From Armatimonadota bacterium (GTDB lineage Bacteria > Armatimonadota > Fimbriimonadia > Fimbriimonadales > Fimbriimonadaceae), in assembly GCA_021413725.1 (NCBI GenBank), contig JAIOPU010000045.1:1-33808 (forward strand): a DNA stretch of 33,808 nt, in the 5' to 3' direction. Every line of letters starts with the position of its first letter. Within the stretch, counting starts at the first letter, position 1. The notes under the pieces are model-generated. The model had not been told where the DNA came from. It saw only the letters and a list, made by a program, of their open reading frames with translations, and did no database searches. Both the position numbers and the translations under genes were made by a program. Positions 14,781-23,392 of the stretch are shown here, one piece after another.

Positions 14781-17363
14781 ATGATCTTGCCCCTTCTCGC
14801 ACTCAGGCTGTTAGGCGCGGCCCTGCAGGCAAACCAGGGAACACTGCTACCTGCCGAAGCGTGGGTATCTCGATCGGTACTGGACAAACACCCGAGAGCC
14901 TGTACCGTTGCTCTAAGCTAAGAGTTGTCCGTCGCCTATGATGCGACAAATTGTAACCTCTATAAAGTTTGGGATGGTCAATCCCAAAACCCTTTCTTAG
15001 TCATGCCGCCCGAGGCTCCAACGTGGAGAGTTCGAACCGGAAGCGAACTTTACGACGCCAAGCCCAAATGGAAAGGCTATCGGATCAAAACAGGACGCGT
15101 GACGATTGACTTTGAAATGATGATCGAAGGGGTAAAGGTCTCGGTCCATGAGACGCCCACCCTTGTGCGCAACGCAGGAGGATGGATCGGGATTGAGCGG
15201 TCATTTTCGGTCGAAAACTTGCCGGCCTCAGCAGCATTGATGGTTGATGTTCCGATTCCGAATGCCAATGGTAGGACGACGACGAACGGGTCGCTAGCCC
15301 CGGCCACCGAGTTAGAAAATCCTTCGCTCCAAGAAAACCGAGTTTTGACACTTCGACCCAAAGGGACAACATTCCTTCGCACCTTCCCAGAATTTTCCAG
15401 CACAAAACAAGCGACACCGCTAGATCCACCCTTTGTTTCCCAAAAGAAGCCCGACACGACCCCGGTTCAAGAACAAGTCGTACGCCGCCGCCCTGGTGAT
15501 CAACGCCCTCTTGATAGTGTGCACCCCTCCTATAATTTGACGGCAATTCGCACCCCAGAGTTTAAGTCAGGTATTTCTGGAATGGACTTCTCGTCCAATG
15601 GCGATCTCATTTTGTGTACTTCAGATGGGAACGTTTACCGAATCGCGAATTTCAAAGCCGGTGCCGCTTCTACGATCAAGTCTAAGCTGATTGCCCGCGG
15701 ACTCGGAACCCCTCACGGTTTAAGAGTCGTCGGTTCCAAGGTGTTCGTCTTGCAAAAATCTGAGTTAACGGAACTTGTCGACAGCGATAAAGACGGTGAG
15801 ACAGACCAATACAATTGCATTTCAACAGGTTGGGATATATCGCCATCTTTACAAGATTTTGCGAATGGACTTATCTACAAAGACAACCGTTTCTACTCGC
15901 TTTCTAACCCGTCGCCGAATCGTTTGCAACTCTTGAAAACTGACCTTGCCGGGATGTACGAATCCACAGATACAGCTCTTAGCAACTCCGGCTGCATCTC
16001 AGTGGGGTCAAAGGGAGAGATGTTTTTAAGTGCACCTGGCCAGATATCTCAGGCGATGGGAACCAAGGAACAGCAATCCCTGCCCATTGTCTGGATTCCC
16101 AAGGAGCTATCTCCAAACCCAACCGAAGCAGTTCAAATAACGTCAGGCGCGAAAGTGGGGCAACTTCTGTTCGGAGACGGAACGGTCGGAGGCCTAAGCC
16201 GAGTTTCGATGGAGAAAGTCAACGGTATCCTTCAGGGTTGTGTTTTCCGTGCTTTTCAGGGACTAGGCGCTATCACCACCCGCATTATCCTGGGGGTCGA
16301 CGGCAGTCTTTACGCAGGGGGCGACTCCTTATGCAGACTCAAGCCAAACGTTGCACTTGCGTTCGAGATCCAAAGTGTAAAACTCAAAACGAACGGACTC
16401 CAAGTCACCCTAAACCAGTCGCTTATGGATGGCATGGGAACAAGTTTTGCTGACTATGAGGTCATGCAATACGAGCCAGGGCATGAATCCGACGGTGAGA
16501 CACTTCCTGTGCAGTCGGTCACCCTGAATAAGTGGAGAAATCAGATTTTTCTAGAGGTTCCCGGAATACAAGCGGAAAGGATTGTCCACTTGCGATTAAA
16601 CCCCGGACTTTCGAGTACCGCAGACCTACCTCTTTGGAGCACGGAGGCTTGGTACAGCGTTCATTCCATCCCGACTAACCAAATGGTTAGCATTCCCCCG
16701 CTTTCCAATAAGCAAAATGTGCTGACTTCTGATGAGGTCAAAGAGGGCTTCAAATTACTTTTCGATGGGGAGTCTCTAAAGAATTTCCGAGGATTTAACA
16801 AACCCGAACCGACTCCAGGCTGGACCGTGAAGGACGGTGAGATCGAGTACGTTCCTGGTCAAAATGATGTTGATCTGATGTCCCGAGAGGAGTTTGACGA
16901 CTTCGAATTACGCTTGGATTGGAAGATTTGCAAGGGTGGAAACAGTGGAATTATGTTTCGAGTTGCCGAGAATCAGCCTGCGACCTATACAACCGGCCCA
17001 GAGATGCAGATTTTAGACAACGATAATCACCCAGATGGTAAGAGTCTCTTAACTTCGGCGGGCTCAAGCTATGGTCTATTTCCGGTGAAGCGAGAAACTC
17101 AACGCCTCTCGGGCCAGTGGAACAACATCCGCATTGTAGCTATTGGAAACAAAATCGAGTTCTGGATGAATGGATACCGAGTTGTCCAGTACACTATCAA
17201 CAGTCCGTTGTGGAAGGAAAAGATCAAAACCGCTTGGTTCGCAAATCCCCTCTACGGGCAAATGAAATCCGGTCACATCAGTCTGCAAAATCACGGCAAT
17301 AATGTCTGGTTTCGAAATTTGAGGATTCGCCAAATTAAAACTGGGCACAGTCTGAGCCGATAG
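14781..17363 (+). CDS. secreted beta-propeller/DUF1080 protein interrupted by an in-frame TAA
   Basis: The frame opens at the ATG at 14781 with a signal peptide (MILPLLALRLLGAALQA) and continues to TVALS, where TAA occurs at 14919-14921. The same frame then reads ELSVAYDATNCNLYKVWDG and stays open to 17363. A body starting at the TTG at 14925 would lack a signal peptide and has no Shine-Dalgarno. The middle region (about 15530-16350) resembles a PQQ/sorbosone-dehydrogenase-like beta propeller (FSSNGDLILCTSDGNVYRI, then GLGTPHGLRVV). The C-terminus (about 16750-17340) is a DUF1080 (3-keto-disaccharide hydrolase-like) jelly roll: LLFDGESLKNF, GGNSGIMFRV, GPEMQILDNDNHPDG, WNNIRIVAIGNKIEFWMNG. 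Such proteins occur in polysaccharide degraders. It is either a nonsense mutation or a one-base sequence error. Confidence 0.75.
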
Positions 17364-17390
17364 TTCGTCGAAAGAGGTGTATTACCAAAA

Positions 17391-17852
17391 ATGAAATTTT
17401 CTGCCCAAGAAGAATACGGAATGAGATGTCTCCTTGCCCTTGCGAATGAGGGTGATGGTGCTACCTTGACCATTCCCCAAATCAGCGAGCGAGAAGGCAT
17501 CAGCCAACCGCTTGCCGCAAAGGTTCTTACTTTGCTCCGCAAAGAGGGTCTTATTGTGAGCACGCGCGGTCAAACCGGCGGCTACGCATTGTCAAGAACT
17601 CCTGACCAGATCAATCTAGGTGAGACATTCAGCGCCCTTGGTGGACGAATGTTTGAGGATGACTTTTGCGATCGATTTGTGGGTCAGGAAGAAAGTTGTT
17701 GCCATAAAGGCAGTTGCGCGTTGCACGACCTTTACTCAAAGATTCAAACCGCGGTTGATGGAGTCCTTGCGCCCTTGACGCTCCGTGACCTCATGCCCGG
17801 CAACGACTTCATAGCCGTGTCCAACATTGAGAATCATGCCAAACGAACTTGA
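17391..17852 (+). CDS. Rrf2-family transcriptional regulator, probably Fe-S binding
   Basis: A 153-residue winged-helix Rrf2 protein. The N-terminal MKFSAQEEYGMRCLLALA is the family signature; the recognition helix region is ISQPLAAKVLTLLRKEGLI and the wing STRGQTGGYALSR. Cysteines at 93, 103, 104 and 109 (FC, then SCCHKGSC) match the positions used by IscR/SufR/NsrR-type regulators to bind an Fe-S cluster. The start has AGAGGTG 11 bases upstream. It overlaps the A-type carrier gene downstream by 17 bases. By analogy with IscR it probably senses cluster status and controls Fe-S genes, here including its own operon partner. Confidence 0.9.
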   Translation: MKFSAQEEYGMRCLLALANEGDGATLTIPQISEREGISQPLAAKVLTLLRKEGLIVSTRGQTGGYALSRTPDQINLGETFSALGGRMFEDDFCDRFVGQEESCCHKGSCALHDLYSKIQTAVDGVLAPLTLRDLMPGNDFIAVSNIENHAKRT

Positions 17853-18186
17853 CTTTCCCGTCGTCATTGACCCAAAGGCACTGGGTGCCCTAAAAAGGTT
17901 AGTCGCTCGAAAAGATGATCCGACTGCCTTTCTCCGAATCGGTGTGAAAGGCGGGGGATGTTCTGGATTTGAATACGTAATCAAAGCCGACACCGCTACA
18001 ACTGCATTTGATGTCGCCATCGAGATGGAAGGGCTGAAAATCGTCTCCGACACCAAGTCTTCGAAATTTCTTCAGGGTTCGGTGCTTGAGTTCACTGGCA
18101 ACCTGATGGACAATGGAATTCGCATCAGCAACCCCAACGCCGCCCGAAGTTGCGGCTGCGGCACGAGTTTTACGCCCAAAGAGTAA
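17836..18186 (+). CDS. A-type iron-sulfur cluster carrier (IscA/SufA/ErpA family)
   Basis: A 116-residue HesB/IscA-like protein that carries Fe-S clusters or iron to apoproteins. The three conserved cysteines are present: C42 in GGGCSGF, then C106 and C108 in SCGCGTSF. I chose the ATG at 17836; a TTG at 17827 in frame is less likely. The gene overlaps the end of the Rrf2 gene by 17 bases, so the two are coupled, which fits a regulator/assembly pair. A bidirectional terminator follows. Confidence 0.93.
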   Translation: MPNELDFPVVIDPKALGALKRLVARKDDPTAFLRIGVKGGGCSGFEYVIKADTATTAFDVAIEMEGLKIVSDTKSSKFLQGSVLEFTGNLMDNGIRISNPNAARSCGCGTSFTPKE

Positions 18187-18192
18187 TTTTAA

Positions 18193-18230
18193 ACACAAAA
18201 TAAGGCCCCTCCGGAAGAGGGGCCCTATTT
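18193..18230. terminator. bidirectional terminator between convergent genes
   Basis: GGCCCCTC / GAGGGGCC stem (18204-18211 with 18217-18224, 5-base loop) with T-rich stretches on each outgoing side: CTATTT on plus, TTATTTT on minus. It ends the Rrf2/IscA operon and the recA-to-PKD operon. Confidence 0.8.
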
Positions 18231-18238
18231 CTGTGTGG

Positions 18239-19018
18239 CTACGGATTAACCGTAATTGTCGCCTTCTTGACCAAAGGCTTCTTGAGCCCATAGACGTCCA
18301 CAACGTTCATCGTCACGACATACTTGCCGGGCTTTCGGAAACGTCGTTTGATCGTCGCTCCAGTTGCCTCAACCTGCAGTCCGTCGGATTCGTCAAAGTC
18401 CCAGTTGTAAACGAGTTGGCTGGCTCCGCCAAAAGCCGAACCGTTGAACTCGACTTCATCACCGAGGGCCAAGTTCATATCCGACCGATCGAGCGATCCT
18501 GTGATGGGTGTCGAGTCATTCGCAACTCGAATTTCACCGACATAGAATGTAGCCAACGAGTCTCCTGAGAAGGTCACATCCTTGACGTCTTTATTGGTTT
18601 TGCCGAAACCAGTAATCGCTTGCAAAGGAATTCCAATCTGCCTCCAACCCGAATCTGCGCCAGCCGGAACCGCCATATAAACTTCGCTCTTCATCCCGTC
18701 CGTGGTTGTGATGCGAACTGAGCTGTTGGCGATTCTAAATGCAAGCATCAAAAGGTTATCTTTATCTTCGTACAGCGAGGAAAGAGCGGAACTCTTCCCC
18801 ATCGTGATCCTGCCGCCCTGAAAATAATTCCGACTAGAAACTCGAATCGACTTAGTGCCCTCGTATGCAACCTCGTCGGTTTCGGAGATCGATCCGCTAC
18901 CCCAAGACTTTAAGCTGATCGACTGGTCTGCGATGGAGCGGGAGGGTGAATAGATCACGGTCTGCGCAAATGCTGATCCCATTGCGGCTATCGAAAGAAG
19001 AACTGCTACCTTTTTCAT
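18239..19018 (-). CDS. exported protein with C-terminal PKD domain (259 aa)
   Basis: Signal peptide MKKVAVLLSIAAMGSAFAQ at 1-19. Residues about 20-165 resemble a carbohydrate-binding-like beta sandwich (GTKSIRVSS, then DSGWRQIGIPLQAITGF), but without a clear family. Residues about 175-259 are PKD-like: GDEVEFNGS, VYNWDFDES, YVVTMNVVDVYG. The ATG at 19018 is chosen because it starts the signal peptide; GAGAAAATT lies just upstream, and a TTG at 19042 would overlap ymdB. It is last in the recA-recX-rny-ymdB operon, 13 bases after ymdB, although it looks unrelated to RNA or DNA metabolism. Confidence 0.75.
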   Translation of the reverse strand: MKKVAVLLSIAAMGSAFAQTVIYSPSRSIADQSISLKSWGSGSISETDEVAYEGTKSIRVSSRNYFQGGRITMGKSSALSSLYEDKDNLLMLAFRIANSSVRITTTDGMKSEVYMAVPAGADSGWRQIGIPLQAITGFGKTNKDVKDVTFSGDSLATFYVGEIRVANDSTPITGSLDRSDMNLALGDEVEFNGSAFGGASQLVYNWDFDESDGLQVEATGATIKRRFRKPGKYVVTMNVVDVYGLKKPLVKKATITVNP

Positions 19019-19031
19019 AATTTTCTCAAAC

Positions 19032-19814
19032 TTACTCTGCAATAAACTTAACGCGCGAGATGGACTGCGCGATTCCTGTTTCTCTTTGGACGCTCACGAC
19101 CACCCCAGATATTACACCTGGATTGGTCGAGACTTCAAATTTCGCGGGCATCGAGGTCCGGAATTTTTGTAAAATGATGTTTCTGTCCATTCCCAGGACA
19201 CTTCCAGATGGGCCGCACATGCCGACGTCGGTGATGTATGCCGTTCCCTTTTCAAGAATGCACTCGTCCGCAGTCGTGACGTGAGTGTGAGTACCCACGA
19301 CAGCCACCGCACGACCGTCGCAGTGGTAACCCATGGCAATCTTTTCGCTGGTTGCTTCAGCGTGGAAATCCAGAAAGAAGTGGGCGCCATTAAGAGTCTT
19401 ACAAATTTCATCCACTTTTTCAAAGGGATCACCGTAACCCTCCAGAAAAACACGTCCACATAAGTTCGCGACCGCAAGTTTCACCCCGCCTTTTTCAACA
19501 ACTACCAATCCTCTGCCAGGAACTTTCGATGCCATGTTTCCAGGTCGAACAATGGGCTTGCCTGAATCTAAATAGGCTGAAATCTCGCGTTTGTTGAAAG
19601 CGTGATTTCCTAAGGTAATGCAGTCAGCCCCTTGGCTGAACAGTTCTTCTGCGATCTCAGGTGTGATTCCCACACCCCCTGCAGAATTTTCGCCATTAAT
19701 AATTACAAACGTCGGCTTGTGCTCATCAAGAAGTAGGGGCAGGCCCTGCTTGACAGCCGAGCGACCAGAGCGTCCGACAACGTCGCCAAGGAACAGAATA
19801 GTATAAGTTGTCAT
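19032..19814 (-). CDS. ymdB: YmdB-type calcineurin-like phosphodiesterase (TIGR00282)
   Basis: A 260-residue metallophosphoesterase; B. subtilis YmdB hydrolyses 2',3'-cyclic mononucleotides in vitro and affects gene expression states. Metal-binding motifs: LGDVVG at 9-14 (D11), NGEN at 40-43, GNH at 69-71, DFHAEATSEK at about 148-157 and GTHTHV at about 173-178. The block after GNH reads AFNKREI where I recall TWDKKEI in many homologues. Its ATG overlaps the end of the rny 3' fragment by 4 bases (ATGA). The rny-ymdB adjacency is widespread and supports a shared role in RNA metabolism. Confidence 0.92.
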   Translation of the reverse strand: MTTYTILFLGDVVGRSGRSAVKQGLPLLLDEHKPTFVIINGENSAGGVGITPEIAEELFSQGADCITLGNHAFNKREISAYLDSGKPIVRPGNMASKVPGRGLVVVEKGGVKLAVANLCGRVFLEGYGDPFEKVDEICKTLNGAHFFLDFHAEATSEKIAMGYHCDGRAVAVVGTHTHVTTADECILEKGTAYITDVGMCGPSGSVLGMDRNIILQKFRTSMPAKFEVSTNPGVISGVVVSVQRETGIAQSISRVKFIAE

Positions 19815-20158
19815 GTTGCAACTTCCTGAAAACGCGATTCACGGATAATAGTGACTTTGATTTGTCCGGGATACTCCATCTCAGCCTCAATCTTGCGCGC
19901 TACATCACCCGCCAGTTGATTTGCGTCCGCATCTGTCACCTCCAGCGGTTTGACAAACACACGGATCTCCCTGCCTGCTTGAACAACATAGCTTCGCTCT
20001 ACGCCTGCAAAGCCATTCGCTATGCTTTCTAGACTGGTGAGACGCTTCATGTAGTTATCCAAACTCTCTCGCCTAGCGCCTGGTCTCGCGGCACTGATTG
20101 AGTCAGCAATGATAACCAACTTGGCCTCTGGGGATTCCGGAGCGATATCATTGTGGAC
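19811..20158 (-). pseudogene. rny: RNase Y C-terminal fragment, shifted frame
   Basis: This frame continues rny from VHNDIAPESPEAKLV onward (GTC at 20156-20158), through ADSISAARPGARRESLDNYMKRL, FVKPLEV and MEYPGQIKVTIIRE, all typical of the C-terminal HD/RNase Y tail. It is in the +1 frame relative to the N-terminal fragment and cannot be translated from its own proper start. The 3' end overlaps ymdB by 4 bases, as expected for an intact operon. Confidence 0.85.
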
Positions 20159-21122
20159 CCTTCCCAATGTCATGAAGCAGTCCCGCCATTCCGGCCAACT
20201 CCATCTTACATCCCAACTCTGACGCAAGGCTTGCGGCAAGCAGTGAAACTTCAACACTATGGTCGAGAACATTTTGACTGTAACTTGTTCGAAATCTAAG
20301 ATTTCCAAGCGCACTAACCACTTGGTGAGGGAGACCAAAAACGTCAGCCCTCACGGTCGCGTTTTCGCCCGATTCTTCAATCACCCGACCAATTTCTGTC
20401 TTCGCCTGTTCAAAGGATTCCTCGATTCTGCCGGGATGAATTCGACCATCAAGCATCAAATTAATCAATGCGAGCCGAGCCATCTCTCTGCGAACGGGAT
20501 CGAAACTAGCAATTCCCACCGATTCCGGAGTTTCATCAATAATGATGTCGACCCCAGTAATTTGTTCAAATGCGCGGATATTTCGTCCGTCCCGACCAAT
20601 GATCCGACCCTTCATCTCCTCATTGGGGAGCACTACATTTGCAACGGTGACCTCGTTGACAATCGCCAAATGGCTTCTCTCCATGACGGAAATCAGAATG
20701 GAGCGACTTCTCGCCTGAGAATCGCCCAAAGAAATCTTCTCTGCCACTGTTGCTCGTCGTGCAGCCTCTGCTGAGTGTTTCTCAACCATTTGGTTAATTG
20801 CTTCCTCAGCAGACAACTTTGCAACCTTCTCTAACGTATGTAGAGCTTCCTGTTGAAGGTGCTCAAGATTTCGGAGTTCGGTGAGAACCGAGGATTGAAG
20901 TACCGCGACTGCCTCTTCTCTGGTATCAATCTTCTCGCGTCGACTCTCCAGTTTCGCCTCGGCTTCGTGCAACTCACCACGCAAGGCACGCTCTGCTGCT
21001 TGCAGTTGTTCACTCAACCGAAGGTCGTGCTCCTTCTGGCTCAGTGCCAATTTGGACCGAAAAAACCAATACCCAAGTCCACTGAGAGACAGGCCCGCCA
21101 AAAATGAAAGGGTCTCGTTCAT
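20148..21122 (-). pseudogene. rny: RNase Y N-terminal fragment (membrane anchor, coiled coil, KH, start of HD domain)
   Basis: RNase Y is a membrane-anchored endoribonuclease that initiates mRNA decay. The start at 21122 (ATGA overlap with recX) gives a hydrophobic anchor at 4-22, a coiled coil at about 28-130, a KH domain at about 165-200 (IIGRDG loop) and the beginning of the HD domain (DHSVEVSLLAASLA, then LLHDIGK at 315-321). After DIGK the frame reads GPQ and a stop at 20148-20150. The +1 frame at the same site continues with VHNDIAPESPE. Known RNase Y proteins have about 30 residues between the HDIGK and the HHxD motifs, including conserved DHE and SH residues. So about 30 codons and a frame are missing, and the HD catalytic domain would be non-functional. 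Confidence 0.9.
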
Positions 21123-21547
21123 TCGCCGGAATAAACCTCCGCCCTTTCTCCACAAATCATTTCAACCGTCTCCTCTGAGTACCCCCGATTCGAAAGATAC
21201 CTTCCCATTTTGGCCAAGGAAACCTCATTGGGTAACTTTTGCCGGATGAGTGAACGCCCTCTTTCCAGTTCGGAAGCTCCAAATTGCCCGACCTCTACTC
21301 CCCCGAGTCCTGCCGCATCTAACTTCTGCGCGATATCACGATCCCCTCTGAGTTCAGCCTGAAGTTTTCCTGTCAAATCTCGGGCAAGGCGAAGATCGTT
21401 CACCAATCCACCGCCCATCAGCCGTGTGAGGCACTCATCAACCTCAACCAAGGGAAATCTCTTGGCGATAAGAGCAACTCGCAAAGCATGACTGGAGAAG
21501 TCGCGCTTTGCGAGCATATTGAGTGCTTCGTTATAGGCTGAGTTCAC
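21119..21547 (-). CDS. recX: RecX-family regulatory protein
   Basis: A 142-residue helical protein of the RecX family, which binds RecA filaments and limits or modulates recombination. Helical repeats are visible: [22 protein letters not shown], then [19 protein letters not shown], with [22 protein letters not shown] near the end. The GTG start overlaps the recA stop by 4 bases (GTGA), and the stop overlaps the rny ATG by 4 bases. Position right after recA supports the call. Confidence 0.9.
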   Translation of the reverse strand: MNSAYNEALNMLAKRDFSSHALRVALIAKRFPLVEVDECLTRLMGGGLVNDLRLARDLTGKLQAELRGDRDIAQKLDAAGLGGVEVGQFGASELERGRSLIRQKLPNEVSLAKMGRYLSNRGYSEETVEMICGERAEVYSGE

Positions 21548-22602
21548 TCGACTTCGGCTAGCTCGGCAACTTCAGCAACGGCTGATCCGGTGACTTTCTC
21601 GCTCTTGAATAGGTCTCGAATTTTGGTGTCCAGTTCCTTGAATACCTCTTGGTTTGCGTCCAAAAAGTTCCGTGCGTTATCGCGGCCCTGACCAAGGCGA
21701 ATGTCACCGTAGTTAAAGTAAGTTCCAGCTCGCGAGACCAGCCCGCGGGCTGCGGCGATGTCAAGCAAGTCGCCCGATTTAGATATGCCTTTCCCAAAAA
21801 TCATATCAAATTCTGCCGTTCGGAAGGGAGGCGCAACCTTGTTCTTTACGATCTTAACCTTTGTACGTGAGCCAACTTGTTCGGTGCCGACCTTGATTGC
21901 GTCCGCCCGTCGCACTTCCATGCGAACCGAAGCCCAGAACTTCAATGCCCGTCCTCCGGGGGTTACCTCCGGATTTCCGTACATGACTCCGATCTTTTCG
22001 CGAAGTTGGTTAATAAAAATACAGGCGGTATTCGATTTGTTGATGTTTCCGCCGAGCTTTCGGAGAGCCTGCGACATCATTCGAGCCTGAAGCCCAACGT
22101 GGGTATCGCCCATATCGCCTTCCATTTCGGCCTTTGGAACCAACGCGGCAACAGAATCCAGAACAACGATGTCGACGGAACCGGATGCAATGATGGCGTC
22201 CATGATTTCGAGGGCCTCGTCGCCATTGGACGGCTGGGAGATGAAGAGTCGATCAATGTCGACCCCCAATGCACGAGCGTATTCCGGATCTAGAGCATGT
22301 TCTGCATCCACGAACAGCGCCACTCCGCCCTTTTTCTGGGCTTCGGCTATCGTGTGCAAAGCGATGGTTGTCTTACCGCTTGACTCTGTGCCATAAATTT
22401 CCGTAATCCTGCCTCGCGGAATTCCGCCGATGCCCAAAGCCACATCTACGCTCAGCGACCCCGTGGAAATCGCATCCACCGCCTCCTTCGTGCCATCGCC
22501 CATTCGCATAATGGCCCCCTTGCCAAATTGCTTCTCAATTTGGGCGAGTGCTGAGTCTAGGGCGCGGTCGCGCTCCGTTGGTAAATTTGATTCCTTTGCC
22601 AC
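21544..22602 (-). CDS. recA: recombinase RecA
   Basis: RecA forms the ATP-dependent filament for homologous recombination and SOS induction. From the GTG at 22602 it is 352 residues, close to the family norm. The Walker [10 protein letters not shown] is at 71-79, Walker B ends with VVLDSVAAL, and loop L2/core motifs [22 protein letters not shown] and KFWASVR are intact. I chose GTG 22602 because GAGG lies six bases upstream; a GTG four codons further up (22614) has no Shine-Dalgarno. It heads an operon with recX, rny, ymdB and a PKD protein. An imperfect palindrome just upstream may be an operator. Confidence 0.95.
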   Translation of the reverse strand: MAKESNLPTERDRALDSALAQIEKQFGKGAIMRMGDGTKEAVDAISTGSLSVDVALGIGGIPRGRITEIYGTESSGKTTIALHTIAEAQKKGGVALFVDAEHALDPEYARALGVDIDRLFISQPSNGDEALEIMDAIIASGSVDIVVLDSVAALVPKAEMEGDMGDTHVGLQARMMSQALRKLGGNINKSNTACIFINQLREKIGVMYGNPEVTPGGRALKFWASVRMEVRRADAIKVGTEQVGSRTKVKIVKNKVAPPFRTAEFDMIFGKGISKSGDLLDIAAARGLVSRAGTYFNYGDIRLGQGRDNARNFLDANQEVFKELDTKIRDLFKSEKVTGSAVAEVAELAEVE

Positions 22603-22620
22603 TTGTTTCCTCACTTAGAT

Positions 22621-22636
22621 GTATATAATTGTATAC
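22621..22636 (-). promoter_or_regulatory. recA: palindrome upstream of recA, possible SOS operator
   Basis: GTATATAATTGTATAC, 7 of 8 base pairs matching, 18 bases before the chosen recA start. A second inverted repeat (AAAATGCG / CGCATTTT at 22638-22645 and 22666-22673) lies next to it. It could overlap the promoter; no confident -35 is seen. Confidence 0.35.
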
Positions 22637-22702
22637 CAAAATGCGCCCGAAACGCGTCTGCGAGTCGCATTTTGTAAAATTACCCCAAGTAATTGCACGG
22701 CA

Positions 22703-22766
22703 TTTTCCAAAAAGGTCCCGATTTTTTCCAAAAACCCTTGTATTTGACCTAAGATTGTCCTATAAT
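22703..22766 (+). promoter_or_regulatory. promoter with two upstream direct repeats, PEP-CTERM genes
   Basis: TTGTAT (22738-22743), 17-base spacer, consensus TATAAT (22761-22766). Just upstream are two identical TTTTCCAAAAA elements (22703-22713 and 22724-22734) whose starts are 21 bases apart, i.e. on the same DNA face. This is a candidate activator or UP-like element. Confidence 0.75.
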
Positions 22767-22835
22767 ATAGGTGTTCGCCACTCAGCAGTGTCTGAAGTTG
22801 GCCATGAGATCACTTGATTTCGGAGAGGTATAAAA

Positions 22836-23387
22836 TTGAAGAATAAACTAGCTGCCGCACTTGCGGCTTCATTTTCTCTGATCGGCACAGCCCACGCGGT
22901 GAGTTACTCACTCGTGAATTCGTCTGTGGCTTTCACATCGGGAGCAATCGGTTCAAGCGGGCTTTACGTCCAAATGCCGTCGCACTTCCTTCTTGGCGTA
23001 GGTGCCAAGACTGCCCAAATCACCTACCGGGTAACCGCAACCGCAGGATTCAACTTGACGAGCGTCATTCTTGATCCCAACGGTGCCACGAAAGACAACA
23101 GCACTGTAACGATCGCTGCCGTCCACCCGGCTGACGCAACCGCAAACTTCTTTGCGACAAGCGCACCTTTGACGGCACTCGGAGACTCAACTACGAGCCT
23201 CTCCGGCACTCAAAGCCAGTACGATGTGACCATGAATGTAAACCTTGCTGGCACAGTCGGCACGGGTCTTGCAAAGGTTAGCGTCATGCAGGTTTTCTAC
23301 ACCGAAGCACCAGTGCCAGAGCCAACCGCGATTGCCGGACTCGGACTTGGATTTGCAGCGCTCATGGCGCGACGAAAGAGGAGCTAA
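22836..23387 (+). CDS. PEP-CTERM sorting-domain protein (183 aa)
   Basis: Starts at TTG 22836 with a strong GGAGAGG Shine-Dalgarno 7 bases upstream. Signal peptide at 1-21 ending AHAV. The body is a Ser/Thr/Gly-rich beta region with no recognised motif. The C-terminus VPEPTAIAGLGLGFAALMARRKRS is a full PEP-CTERM signal: VPEP, hydrophobic helix, arginine cluster. Such proteins are recognised by an exosortase (EpsH-like), processed at the membrane and often linked to exopolysaccharide. No exosortase gene lies in this window. Confidence 0.88.
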   Translation: MKNKLAAALAASFSLIGTAHAVSYSLVNSSVAFTSGAIGSSGLYVQMPSHFLLGVGAKTAQITYRVTATAGFNLTSVILDPNGATKDNSTVTIAAVHPADATANFFATSAPLTALGDSTTSLSGTQSQYDVTMNVNLAGTVGTGLAKVSVMQVFYTEAPVPEPTAIAGLGLGFAALMARRKRS

Positions 23388-23392
23388 TTTAG

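Noticed and set aside
20148-20160. Programmed +1 frameshift at the TGA in rny
   Set aside because: Even if the ribosome shifted here, about 30 residues of the HD domain would still be missing, so a deletion is needed in any case.
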